Positions 42,959 through 50,966 of a DNA stretch of 64,000 bases are shown here, in pieces. The position numbers and the translations under genes are program-made. The DNA is from Antribacter soli (lineage in GTDB: Bacteria; Actinomycetota; Actinomycetes; Actinomycetales; Cellulomonadaceae). Under the pieces are notes generated by a model. That model made no database searches. It saw only the letters and a list, made by a program, of their open reading frames with translations, and was not told where the DNA came from. Position 1 is the first letter of the stretch. Every line of letters begins with the position of its first letter. The DNA is taken from the NCBI RefSeq assembly GCF_021568775.1, contig NZ_JAKGSG010000035.1:62001-126000 (forward strand). The letters run 5' to 3'.

Positions 42959-43004
42959 CGTCTCTCTGACCTGTGCCGAGTGGTCGGCACAGGTCAGAGA
43001 GACG
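42959..43004. terminator. Long hairpin terminator after paralogue A
   Basis: Perfect 21-bp stem (42959-42979 with 42984-43004), GTGG loop, 3 nt after the stop codon. There is no U tract. It lies 20 nt before the psuG start. Confidence 0.75.
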
Positions 43005-43011
43005 CGGGCGC

Positions 43012-43017
43012 TACGGT
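43012..43017 (+). promoter_or_regulatory. -10 box of psuG (leaderless)
   Basis: TACGGT ends 6 nt before the GTG at 43024. Confidence 0.6.
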
Positions 43018-43023
43018 GGGCCC

Positions 43024-43962
43024 GTGACCGACGCCACGTCCGCTCCGCCGCCCTCCGCCGTCCGCGTGTCCGACGAGGTCACGGCCGCCCTCGCGGAGGG
43101 CAGGCCGGTGCTCGCGCTCGAGTCGACCATCCTCAGCCACGGCCTGCCCGCGCCGCGCAGCATCGAGGTCGGGCTGGCGGCCGAGGAGACGGTCCGCGCG
43201 GCCGGGGCGGTCCCGGCGACGATCGGGGTCGTGGGCGGCACGGCCGTCGTCGGGCTGAGCCCCGGCGAGATCGAGCACCTCTGCACGGCCGGCGACGTCG
43301 TCAAGGTGAGCGTGCGCGACCTGCCCGTCGCGACCGCGCTCGGGCTCGACGGCGGCACCACCGTCGCCGCGACCGCCTGGCTCGCGCACCGCGCGGGCAT
43401 CCGCGTCATGTCGACGGGCGGGCTCGGCGGCGTCCACCGCGGGGCGGGCGAGACGTTCGACGAGTCGGCCGACCTGCCGACGCTCGCCCGGACCCCGATC
43501 ACGCTCGTCAGCGCGGGCGTCAAGTCCATCCTCGACATCCGGGCCACGCTGGAGCGTCTCGAGACGCTCAACGTGCCCGTCGTCGGCTACGGCACCACCA
43601 GATACCCCGGCTTCTACGTCGCGGACTCCGGCTTCCGCCTCGACTACCGCGTCGACTCGCCCGAGCAGGCGGCCGCGCTCGCCGCCGCGCGGGACGCCCA
43701 CGGGCTCGAGGCCGCGGTGCTCGTCGCGAACCCCGTCGCCACGCACCGCCAGCTCGACCCCGCACTGCACGAGCGCACCCTCGCGGACGCCCTCGCCGCG
43801 GCCGACGCCGCCGGCGTCACCGGACACGACATCACGCCGTTCCTGCTCGACTTCTTCCAGCGCGCGACCGGTGGCGCGAGCCTCGAGGTCAACCTGGAGG
43901 TCTACCGCGGGAACGTCGAGCTCGGGGCGCGCATCGCGGTCGCGGTCGCGGCGCGCGGATGA
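43024..43962 (+). CDS. psuG: Pseudouridine-5'-phosphate glycosidase
   Basis: 312 aa, the usual length. LALESTILSHGLPAPRS, then GTAVVGLSPGEIEHL, VSVRDLPVATALGLDGGTTV, STGGLGGVHRGAGETFDESA and VVGYGTTRYPGFY are signature stretches of PsuG/YeiN. It splits pseudouridine 5'-phosphate into uracil and ribose 5-phosphate. It overlaps the kinase gene by ATGA, giving a two-step pseudouridine salvage pathway. Confidence 0.94.
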   Translation: MTDATSAPPPSAVRVSDEVTAALAEGRPVLALESTILSHGLPAPRSIEVGLAAEETVRAAGAVPATIGVVGGTAVVGLSPGEIEHLCTAGDVVKVSVRDLPVATALGLDGGTTVAATAWLAHRAGIRVMSTGGLGGVHRGAGETFDESADLPTLARTPITLVSAGVKSILDIRATLERLETLNVPVVGYGTTRYPGFYVADSGFRLDYRVDSPEQAAALAAARDAHGLEAAVLVANPVATHRQLDPALHERTLADALAAADAAGVTGHDITPFLLDFFQRATGGASLEVNLEVYRGNVELGARIAVAVAARG

Positions 43963-44843
43963 GCGCGGGAGCCGACGTCGGCCCGGGCGCGCCGGGGGCC
44001 GACGGAGTGCTGGTCGTCGTCGGCGATCTCGTGGAGGACGTCGTCGTCCGCCTGGCCGGGCCGCTGCGCCACGCGACGGACAACGCCGCCGCGATCATCC
44101 GGCGCCGGGGTGGCAGCGCGGCGAACACCGCCGCCGCGGCCGCACCGCTCGTCCCTACCAGATTCGTGGGCTGTGTCGGGCCCGATGCAGCGGGGGACGC
44201 CCTGGTCGCCGGTCTCGCGGCGGCCGGGGTCGAGACGCGCGTCGCACGCCGCGGCACCACCGGCGCCGTCGTCTGCCTGGTCGACGCCGCGGGCGAGCGC
44301 ACGATGTTCCCCGACCGGGGCGCGTCGGCCCAGCTCGGCCCGGCAGAGCCGGCGTGGCTCGACGGCGCGGCCTGGCTCCATGTGCCGGCGTACGGGCTGG
44401 GCGCGGGCCGGACGCGCGAGGCGGTCCTGGGTCTCGCGGCGCTCGCCCGCGGGCGCGGGGTGCGGGTGTCGCTCGACGCGTCGTCGACGGGACTGATCGA
44501 GGAGCTGGGGCGCGCGTCGTTCCTCCGCCTCGTGCGGGAGGTCGCCCCCGCCGTCGTGCTGGCGAACGCCGACGAGGCGGCGCTGCTGCCGCCGGACGTC
44601 GCGCCCGTGATGGTCGTCAAGCGGGGCCCCGACCCGGCGGAGGTCGTCTGCGACGGAGCGCGCGTCGCCCGGGTCGCTGCCATGAGCGTCGGCCAGGTCG
44701 CGGACACGACCGGCGCCGGCGACGCCTTCGCCGCGGGCTTCCTGGCGTCCCTCCTGCGCTGCCCGACGACGGACGTCACCGACCTGGTCCGCGCCTGCGA
44801 GGCGGGCCACCGGGCCGCGGCGGAGCTGCTCCGCACGCGCTGA
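43959..44843 (+). CDS. psuK: PfkB-family carbohydrate kinase, probable pseudouridine kinase
   Basis: 294 aa ribokinase-like protein. RRRGGSAANTAAAAAPL is the N-terminal PfkB motif and DTTGAGDAFAAGFLASLL the C-terminal one with the catalytic Asp. FVGCVGPDAAGDALV also fits. Coupling to psuG (ATGA) points to pseudouridine as substrate. The N-terminus (about 15 residues) is Gly/Ala-rich and probably disordered. Confidence 0.85.
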   Translation: MSAGADVGPGAPGADGVLVVVGDLVEDVVVRLAGPLRHATDNAAAIIRRRGGSAANTAAAAAPLVPTRFVGCVGPDAAGDALVAGLAAAGVETRVARRGTTGAVVCLVDAAGERTMFPDRGASAQLGPAEPAWLDGAAWLHVPAYGLGAGRTREAVLGLAALARGRGVRVSLDASSTGLIEELGRASFLRLVREVAPAVVLANADEAALLPPDVAPVMVVKRGPDPAEVVCDGARVARVAAMSVGQVADTTGAGDAFAAGFLASLLRCPTTDVTDLVRACEAGHRAAAELLRTR

Positions 44844-44866
44844 CCGGGGCCCGCCTCGCCTCCCTG

Positions 44867-46399
44867 CTACTCGCCCGACGGCGGCGTGAGCGTCACCCCG
44901 CGCGAGACCGGCGTCCCGAAGTTCGGCGTGCCGTCCGCGTTCCAGGTGAACTCCTGCACGCGCGTCTCGCGGGTCGAGCCGCAGCCCTGGCTGGACGAGG
45001 TGTTGCCGTGGTAGACGATCCAGCTCTCCGTGCCGTCCGGCGACGTGAAGAACCCGTTGTGCCCGGGCCCGTAGGTGCCGTTGCCCTGCTGGAACACCGG
45101 CGTGGACCGCTTGGTCCACGACGCGGCCAGCAGCGGGTTGCTACCGGTCAGGTCGAGCAGGCCGAGCTTGTAGTCGGGCGTGGTGCACGAGGACGCGGAG
45201 TACGTGATGAACGTGCGCCCGTTTCGCTGCAGCACCACGGGGGCCTCGTTGACGCGCGCGCCCACGGTCTCCCACGAGTAGCTGGGCTGGGAGATCGTGT
45301 ACTGGTTGCTCGAGACGGTCCACGGGTTCGACATCTGCGCGATGCGGATCGACTGGTTCTCGCCGATCCACTCGGACCACAGCAGGTAGAGGTTGTTGTT
45401 CAGCTCGAGGTAGGTGCCGTCGATGTTCCACTGGTTCGGCAGCGGGGTGCCCATGAACTCGTACGGGCCCATCGGCGTGCTGCTGGTGGAGCGGAGCACG
45501 TGCATCCTCTGGCCGCCGAAGTCCGTCTGCGAGTTCCCCGACGTGTACATGAGGTACCAGGTGCCGTTGATCCGGTGGAACTCGGGAGCCCAGTGGCTGC
45601 AGCACCGGTTCGCGACGCCGGAGTCGTCCCACACCACGGTGTCGGTCGCCGTCTTCAGGCCGGCCAGGGTGGTCGCGCGGCGCATGATCACCGTCGAGTC
45701 CCACGTGGTCGTCGACATGTAGTAGAAGCCGTCCCAGTACTCGATCCACGGGTCGGCCCCGTTGGAGCGGATCGGGTTGGACAGCGCGGGAGTGCCGATC
45801 GGGTTGAGGATCCAGCGCTGCACGGCCAGCCCGTTGTACGTGAACTGCGAGATGCGGCTGCCTGCTGTGGTCGAGAAGTTCCACAGGTCCAGGGCCTTGC
45901 CCGAGAACCGGTTGATGAAGCTGTAGGTCCCGTCCGACTGCTCGGTGACGGACCACTGCTGGTTCGTGCCGTTCAGGTCCGTCCACTGGCCGATGGTGGC
46001 GCCGTCGGCGGCGTTGCGGCCGAGGACGTCGAGCACCTGGTTCGAGTGGCGGACCTGGAGGCGGAAGTAGCCGCCGCCGGAGTCCAGGAGCCGGAACTGC
46101 TGACTCGTCGCATCGGTGCGGGGCTGCTGCACCAGCTCGGCGCCTGTCGTGGTGGAGCTGCCGGAGATCTGCAGCGCCATGCCCGAGTGGACGCTGGTGA
46201 TGACGTACCACTGGCCGGCGCTCGGCGTGGCGTCGGCGGGGGTGGCGGGTAACGCCACCAGGACCGCCGCAGCCGTGACCGCGGCGAGCGCGGCGGCGAG
46301 CAGGGCTCGCAGACGACCGGGTGCGGCGAGCGCGGCGGCGAGCAGGGCTCGCAGACGACCGGGTGCGGCGATCACGCCGTCGTGCAGGGTTGTGCGCAT
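44867..46399 (-). CDS. Secreted GH43 alpha-L-arabinofuranosidase with N-terminal CBM13 (ricin-type)
   Basis: 510 aa. A long signal peptide (about 57 residues) contains a 14-residue internal duplication. A ricin B/CBM13 trefoil (about 60-200) shows QxW-like pieces (TSQQFRLL, NGTNQQWSV, AVQRWIL). The GH43 propeller (about 205-505) has NGADPWIEYWDGFYYM with the catalytic Asp, SHWAPEFHRINGTWYLMY, and NEAPVVLQRNGRTFITYSAS with the acid Glu. It would release arabinose from arabinoxylan or arabinan outside the cell. ATG 46399 has GGGAG upstream. Convergent with psuK. Confidence 0.88.
   Translation of the reverse strand: MRTTLHDGVIAAPGRLRALLAAALAAPGRLRALLAAALAAVTAAAVLVALPATPADATPSAGQWYVITSVHSGMALQISGSSTTTGAELVQQPRTDATSQQFRLLDSGGGYFRLQVRHSNQVLDVLGRNAADGATIGQWTDLNGTNQQWSVTEQSDGTYSFINRFSGKALDLWNFSTTAGSRISQFTYNGLAVQRWILNPIGTPALSNPIRSNGADPWIEYWDGFYYMSTTTWDSTVIMRRATTLAGLKTATDTVVWDDSGVANRCCSHWAPEFHRINGTWYLMYTSGNSQTDFGGQRMHVLRSTSSTPMGPYEFMGTPLPNQWNIDGTYLELNNNLYLLWSEWIGENQSIRIAQMSNPWTVSSNQYTISQPSYSWETVGARVNEAPVVLQRNGRTFITYSASSCTTPDYKLGLLDLTGSNPLLAASWTKRSTPVFQQGNGTYGPGHNGFFTSPDGTESWIVYHGNTSSSQGCGSTRETRVQEFTWNADGTPNFGTPVSRGVTLTPPSGE
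46283..46366. repeat. 42-bp tandem duplication within the GH43 signal peptide
   Basis: Two exact 42-bp copies (46283-46324, 46325-46366) encode APGRLRALLAAALA twice, in frame, lengthening the signal peptide's hydrophobic part. Confidence 0.9.
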
Positions 46400-46511
46400 G
46401 TGCTCTCCCAGGAGCTTCGTGTGGCGGTGGTGCGGCCGGGCTCCTCTGCCCGGCGCGCGTGGACACGACCGCCCCGGTGCCGGCGTCGGTGCCGGGCCAG
46501 GGTCGGTGCGA

Positions 46512-46529
46512 AATGTTAGCGCGCACATT
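46512..46529. promoter_or_regulatory. LacI-type operator upstream of the GH43 gene
   Basis: AATGTTAGC/GCGCACATT, an 18-bp palindrome with two mismatches, resembling the ATGTTAGCGCTAACAT operators of actinobacterial arabinose/xylan regulators. It is 113 bp from the GH43 start. It is also upstream of paralogue B's promoter. Confidence 0.55.
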
Positions 46530-46570
46530 CGGGCTCGGGAACCACGGGGAAACGGGGGTAGGGACGAACC

Positions 46571-46587
46571 GGTACGATCCGCGCGGC
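46571..46587 (+). promoter_or_regulatory. Shared promoter box of paralogue B
   Basis: The same 17 nt, GGTACGATCCGCGCGGC, as before paralogue A, with TACGAT at 46573-46578 as -10. Confidence 0.6.
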
Positions 46588-46624
46588 GCACCGACGGCGT
46601 GTGCGCCCCGACGGAAGGATTCCC

Positions 46625-48157
46625 ATGAGCGGCGCCCCCGCCGACGAGATCGTGACCGCCGACGAGCCGGGAGTCGACGACGGCCCGGAAGCCGGTCCGG
46701 CCGACGAGTCCGCCGCGCCCGCAGCTCCCGGCCCGGGCGCCGCGCGCACCGCCGCCCTGCTCAACCTGACCGGCCTCGGCCTGGGGTACCTGGCGCTCGG
46801 TGCCTGGCTGCGGCTCGCCGCAGCGCTGCTCGTCACCGCCGGGCTGCTGCTCGTCGTCCTCCCCGTCACCTGGCAGGGCACGAGCCCGTGGTGGTTCGTC
46901 GCGTACCTGACGGTGCTCGCCGGGCTCGCCGTCGACGGGTGGTTCACCGCGCGCCGCCGGGCACGGCGCGGTCGCGTCGGGGGGCCTGCGATCGCGCCCG
47001 CCGCGGCCTGGCCGCTGCTGGCGCTGGTGCCGGCCGGCATCGCGACCTACGCGATCGTGCAGCACGAGCTGCTGGAACGGCACCTGGAACAGGTCGTCGC
47101 GTCTGCCATGGCAGACGCCGCCGCGGTGGACGACCTCGGGTGGGGCAGCGCCGGCGAGACCGTGCAGGCGTCGTACGCGGACCTCGTCGACGTCACGGCT
47201 CGGTATCCGCGCACGCGCACTGCTGCCGGCGTCCCCGACCACCTGAGCGACCTCTACCGGTCCGCGCAGGGGCCCACGGAGTGCGAGTCGCTGGAGACGA
47301 TCCGGTGGTTCTCGTCCATGACGTCCGACGTCGGCAAGATCCAGCCGATCCACCGGCGCGCCACCGACGAGCTGCCGGACGGGGTCCTCGCCTGCGCCGG
47401 CGCTCACCTGGACGGGGCCGAGCCGGCGATCGCGGTGCCGCTCCTCGACGAGCTGCTCGCCGACCACGCCGGGTCGGGTGCCGCGGAGCGGGTCGTCCCG
47501 GAGCTCACCGCGTGGCGTGACGAGAACCTGTCCGGGCTCGAGGACGACCCGTGCTCGGCGCTCGACGGCACCGAGAAGGTCGCCTCGTTCTTCGAAGCCG
47601 CCATGGGGCCGCTCGCGGCCCTCGCCGACGGCGTCGCGGACCGGCTGCCCGACGGCATGTACCGCTGCGGCCTCGCACACTTCGACGCGGGCGAGTTCCC
47701 GTCCGCCGAGAACGTCATGGAGCGCTTCGTCGAGAGGTATCCGGACCTTCCGGAGCTGGCGTACGCCGAGCGGGTCCGGACAGCCGCGATCATCGCCAGG
47801 GTCTACCCCGAGTCGGGCCGGGAGCGGCCGTCCGCCGTCCCGGCCGGCGGTCCCGTCAGCGTCTTCAGGATCTACAACTACAGCCCATGGCCGGCGAAGT
47901 ACTACTTCACCGGGCCTGACACCGGCTCGGTCGAGCTCGCGGGATGTGACGCCTGCACGTTCCCGGACCCGTGGGCCGCGGCCGACGGGTGCACGGACCT
48001 CTCGGCCGACTACCCGAGCGCCACGCTCACGCTGCCCGCCGGGTCCTACTACTTCCTCCAGGCGTCGGGCTCGCTGTCGATCACGAACCGCCCGGTGGAC
48101 TGGGTCCCCTTCGAGCTGGAGCCCGGGGCCTCCTACTGGGTCTGCGTCGCCGGATGA
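46625..48157 (+). CDS. Uncharacterised membrane protein with eight-cysteine ectodomain (paralogue B)
   Basis: 510 aa, not recognised. It shares order and motifs with the protein at 41063-42955 but has only a short acidic N-terminus (about 40 residues). Membrane part: LLNLTGLGLGYLALGAWL, VLPVTWQG, WFVAYLTVLAGLAVDGWF. Ectodomain cysteines sit in TECES, LACAG, DPCSA, YRCGL, GCDAC, DGCTD and WVCVA, each matched in paralogue A. The C-terminal domain has FRIYNYS and LTLPAGSYYFLQ, perhaps a beta-sandwich. A GGAAGG site precedes ATG 46625. Confidence 0.8.
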   Translation: MSGAPADEIVTADEPGVDDGPEAGPADESAAPAAPGPGAARTAALLNLTGLGLGYLALGAWLRLAAALLVTAGLLLVVLPVTWQGTSPWWFVAYLTVLAGLAVDGWFTARRRARRGRVGGPAIAPAAAWPLLALVPAGIATYAIVQHELLERHLEQVVASAMADAAAVDDLGWGSAGETVQASYADLVDVTARYPRTRTAAGVPDHLSDLYRSAQGPTECESLETIRWFSSMTSDVGKIQPIHRRATDELPDGVLACAGAHLDGAEPAIAVPLLDELLADHAGSGAAERVVPELTAWRDENLSGLEDDPCSALDGTEKVASFFEAAMGPLAALADGVADRLPDGMYRCGLAHFDAGEFPSAENVMERFVERYPDLPELAYAERVRTAAIIARVYPESGRERPSAVPAGGPVSVFRIYNYSPWPAKYYFTGPDTGSVELAGCDACTFPDPWAAADGCTDLSADYPSATLTLPAGSYYFLQASGSLSITNRPVDWVPFELEPGASYWVCVAG

Positions 48158-48212
48158 GGCGGGACCGGCAAAGGCCGGGACACGCGCGCGCCCGGCCGGT
48201 TGGATGGGGCTC

Positions 48213-48851
48213 ATGACCAGGATCTTCGCCACGTCCGACCTGCACTTCGGGCACGCCAACATCATCAGGTACTGCGGCCGGCCGTTCGCAGGGGTGGCGG
48301 CCATGGACGAGCGGCTCGTCGATCTCTGGAACGAGACGGTCGGGCCGCAGGACACGGTGTGGGTGCTGGGCGACGTCGCGCTCGGCGACCTGGACGAGTC
48401 GCTCGGCCTGGTCGGGCTGCTTGCCGGGCACAAGATCCTCGTGCCCGGCAACCACGACCGCTGCTGGCTCGGCGAGCGCAGCTTCCGCAAGGGCTCCGCC
48501 GACGACGTCGCGCGCCGCCTCGCCGCGGCCCGCGCGCGCTACCTCGACGCGGGCTTCGCCGAGATCGCCGACGACCCCGCCCCGATCGCCGTCGGCGGCT
48601 CGACGGCGAAGCTCTCGCACTTCCCGTACGTCGGCGACTCGAAGGAGGCCGACCGCCACGTCGAGCACCGGCCCGCCGACGAGGGCGGCTGGCTGGTCCA
48701 CGGCCACGTCCACGACAAGTGGCGCCAGCGGGGCCGGATGCTCAACGTCGGCGTCGACGTGTGGGCCGGACGCCCCGTGCCGCTCGAGACGCTCGCCGGC
48801 CTGATCGAGGCCGGCGAGCAGGATCTCGAGCGTCTGCCCTGGTACGGGTGA
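48213..48851 (+). CDS. Metallophosphoesterase
   Basis: 212 aa calcineurin-like phosphoesterase. Metal-binding motifs are TSDLHFGHANI (D-x-H), VLGDVALGD (GD), VPGNHDRCWLGE (GNHD), and LVHGHVHDKW (GHxH). It resembles small YfcE/phage-type phosphoesterases; phosphatase or phosphodiesterase activity on an unknown substrate. It begins 55 bp after paralogue B. ATG 48213 was chosen over ATG 48204 because the DLHFGH motif is then at the usual distance. Confidence 0.87.
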   Translation: MTRIFATSDLHFGHANIIRYCGRPFAGVAAMDERLVDLWNETVGPQDTVWVLGDVALGDLDESLGLVGLLAGHKILVPGNHDRCWLGERSFRKGSADDVARRLAAARARYLDAGFAEIADDPAPIAVGGSTAKLSHFPYVGDSKEADRHVEHRPADEGGWLVHGHVHDKWRQRGRMLNVGVDVWAGRPVPLETLAGLIEAGEQDLERLPWYG

Positions 48852-48855
48852 CGGT

Positions 48856-50244
48856 TCAGCGCACCGCGAAGAACCCGTCCGGGTCGTACGCCGCGTGGAC
48901 CGTGCCCAGGCGGTCGAGCGTGGCCGACGGGTAGGCGCGGGCCAGGTCGGCGCCCGTGAGCGAGCCCATGAAGTTGACGTACCCCGCGTCCCCCAGGCCG
49001 ATCGCCTGCTCGGTCGCCGCCAGCCACGCGCGCGCCCCGGGCACGGCCTCCGGCGACGCCGCCGCGACTGCCTCCGGGACCGGCATCGCGGCAGTGACCA
49101 TCACGCGCCGGTCGCGGTGCGCGAACGCCGTCGCGTCGGGCGCGACCCGCGCGATCGCCCCGCCGAGGGGCCGCAGGTTGACGACCGCGAACCCCGGGGC
49201 GCCGACCACCCGCTCGATCACCGTCGCCGCCCACGCCTCGTCGACCACGTCGCGGAACCCGGTGCCCACCACCGGGACGGCCGGCCCGAGGTCGGGGCCG
49301 CCGGCGAACAGCGCCGGGTAGGGCATCGCGGCCAGACCGTCGACGACCGGGCCGAGCGCCCGCAGCGGCGCGAGGCCCGCCTCGGCCCGGTCCGGCTCGC
49401 CGGACCAGCAGGGAAGGACCAGGACGATCGGCGTGCCGTGCAGCTCCGCCGGGATCGCCGGCATCGGCGGCGCCTTCATGACGTTGATGATGGCGGACAC
49501 CTCGTCGGGCCCGGCCAGCACCGCCTCGAGCGCGCCCGCGAGCGCGGCCGGCGTCGCGGGCAGTATCAGCATGCCGCCCGTCACCGTCGCGGTGGGGTGC
49601 AGGCGCAGATCGAGCCGGGTGACGACGCCGAGGCCGCCGCCCCCGCCGCGCAGCGCCCAGAACAGGTCGGGGTTCTCGTCGGCGTCGGCGCGGACCACGG
49701 AACCGTCCGCGAGAACCACCTCCGCCCCGACGAGGTTGTCGATGGTCAGCCCGTCGCGGCGCCCGAGGTGGCCGACGCCGCCGCCGAGCGTGAGCCCTGC
49801 GACGCCGACTCCCCCGGTGTCGCCGAACCCGGTGGCGAGGCCGTGCTCCGCCGCGGCCTGCGTGTAGGCGATCGCGGAGACTCCCCCGCCGGCCGAGGCG
49901 ACCCGGGCGGCCGGGTCGATCGTGACGTCCGCCAGGAGGCGGGTGTCGATGACGAGCGCGCCGTCGGCCGTACCGAGCCGCGCGTAGCTGTGGCCGCCGC
50001 TGCGGACGGTGACCGGAAGGCCCGCGTCGCGAGCTGCCCGGACGGCCGCCGCGACCTCCGCGGTGTTCCCCGGCCGCGCGACGGCGGCGGGCGTGCGGGG
50101 CTCGCCCGTGAAGACGACGGCGGCCGCCTCGGCGAAGCCGGGGGCGTCGGGTAGGACGAGCCGCTCCCCCAGGACGGCCTGGAGCCCGTCGAGAGCCCGG
50201 GACACGGGGGTGGCGTGGCTGTGGGTGGTGCCGTGCGTGGTCAT
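48856..50244 (-). CDS. FAD-binding oxidoreductase (PCMH / berberine-bridge type)
   Basis: 462 aa. The FAD-binding PCMH domain holds VTVRSGGHSYARLG, with the His that binds FAD covalently, and GLTLGGGVGHLGRRDGL. The usual second Cys of bicovalent enzymes is replaced (GHLGRR), so FAD is likely attached by one bond. The C-terminal BBE segment ends VHAAYDPDGFFAVR. The substrate is unknown (alcohols or sugars in this family). The divergent MarR gene is the probable regulator. Confidence 0.88.
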   Translation of the reverse strand: MTTHGTTHSHATPVSRALDGLQAVLGERLVLPDAPGFAEAAAVVFTGEPRTPAAVARPGNTAEVAAAVRAARDAGLPVTVRSGGHSYARLGTADGALVIDTRLLADVTIDPAARVASAGGGVSAIAYTQAAAEHGLATGFGDTGGVGVAGLTLGGGVGHLGRRDGLTIDNLVGAEVVLADGSVVRADADENPDLFWALRGGGGGLGVVTRLDLRLHPTATVTGGMLILPATPAALAGALEAVLAGPDEVSAIINVMKAPPMPAIPAELHGTPIVLVLPCWSGEPDRAEAGLAPLRALGPVVDGLAAMPYPALFAGGPDLGPAVPVVGTGFRDVVDEAWAATVIERVVGAPGFAVVNLRPLGGAIARVAPDATAFAHRDRRVMVTAAMPVPEAVAAASPEAVPGARAWLAATEQAIGLGDAGYVNFMGSLTGADLARAYPSATLDRLGTVHAAYDPDGFFAVR

Positions 50245-50308
50245 GCTTCCCCTTCGTCGTGCAGGTTCGTGCGATGTGGTGGTGCACTTCCTTCGATGGC
50301 TAATCCTT

Positions 50309-50324
50309 AGACATCGAATGTTCT
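50309..50324. promoter_or_regulatory. Candidate MarR operator
   Basis: Imperfect inverted repeat AGACAT-CGA-ATGTTCT in the 110-bp gap between the FAD oxidase and marR, 19 nt before the marR -10. Confidence 0.4.
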
Positions 50325-50342
50325 GCCGTCAAGAGGTTCGGC

Positions 50343-50348
50343 TACGCT
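50343..50348 (+). promoter_or_regulatory. -10 box of the marR gene (leaderless)
   Basis: TACGCT ends 6 nt before the ATG at 50355. Confidence 0.55.
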
Positions 50349-50354
50349 CACCCC

Positions 50355-50816
50355 ATGGAAGACGGTGCGGGCGAGCGGACCGCGATCGCGATCGAGCTCT
50401 GGGACGCGGTGCAGCGTGTGACGCGGACCTTCGACCGCGTGCTCGCCGAGCACGGCGGCACCCGCCCCGTCTGGTTCATCCTGCTGGCGCTCGGCACCGG
50501 CAGACCCGCCACGCAGCGCCAGCTCGCGGCCGCGGTCGGCATCCGGGAGGCGACGCTCACGCACCACCTGCGTGCCATGGAGGACCGCGGCCTGGTGACC
50601 CGGCACCGCGACCCGGCGAACCGTCGCGTCCAGCAGATCGAGGTGACGCCCGAGGGCCTGCGCCTCTTCGCGGAGCTCAAGGAGGCCGCCGTCGACTTCG
50701 ACTCCCGCCTGCGGCACGCGCTCGGCTCCCGCGAGGACGTGGTCGCCTTCCGCGGGGCGCTGCGCCGCCTGACCGGCACGGTGCCCGGCGGCCCCGCGAC
50801 GGTCCCGTTCGAGTAG
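50355..50816 (+). CDS. MarR-family transcriptional regulator
   Basis: 153 aa. The winged helix reads ATQRQLAAAVGIREATLTHH and then LRAMEDRGLVTRHRDPANRRVQ, where the DPxxRR wing contacts DNA. Helices on both sides (ELWDAVQRVTRTFDRVL; DFDSRLRHAL) form the dimer interface. It is divergent from the FAD oxidoreductase, which it probably represses until a small aromatic or oxidised ligand binds (inference from the family). Confidence 0.9.
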   Translation: MEDGAGERTAIAIELWDAVQRVTRTFDRVLAEHGGTRPVWFILLALGTGRPATQRQLAAAVGIREATLTHHLRAMEDRGLVTRHRDPANRRVQQIEVTPEGLRLFAELKEAAVDFDSRLRHALGSREDVVAFRGALRRLTGTVPGGPATVPFE

Positions 50817-50954
50817 CCGCCTTCCATCCCTCCGAGGCTAGGTCACGGCTCGCCGGAGCACCGTGCCAATGGGCGACCGGTCGAGCAGGCCGCTCGTGCA
50901 GGTGGCCTGTTCGACCGGCCCGCGACCGGCCCGTTCGCCAGGCCACCGGGCACC

Positions 50955-50960
50955 TAGTTT
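50955..50960 (+). promoter_or_regulatory. -10 box of the APC permease gene (leaderless)
   Basis: TAGTTT ends 6 nt before the ATG at 50967. Confidence 0.55.
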
Positions 50961-50966
50961 CGTGGC

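Noticed and set aside
48856-50244. FAD oxidase as a bicovalent berberine-bridge enzyme
   Set aside because: The second attachment Cys is not present in the GGGVGHLGRR segment; only the His site is seen.
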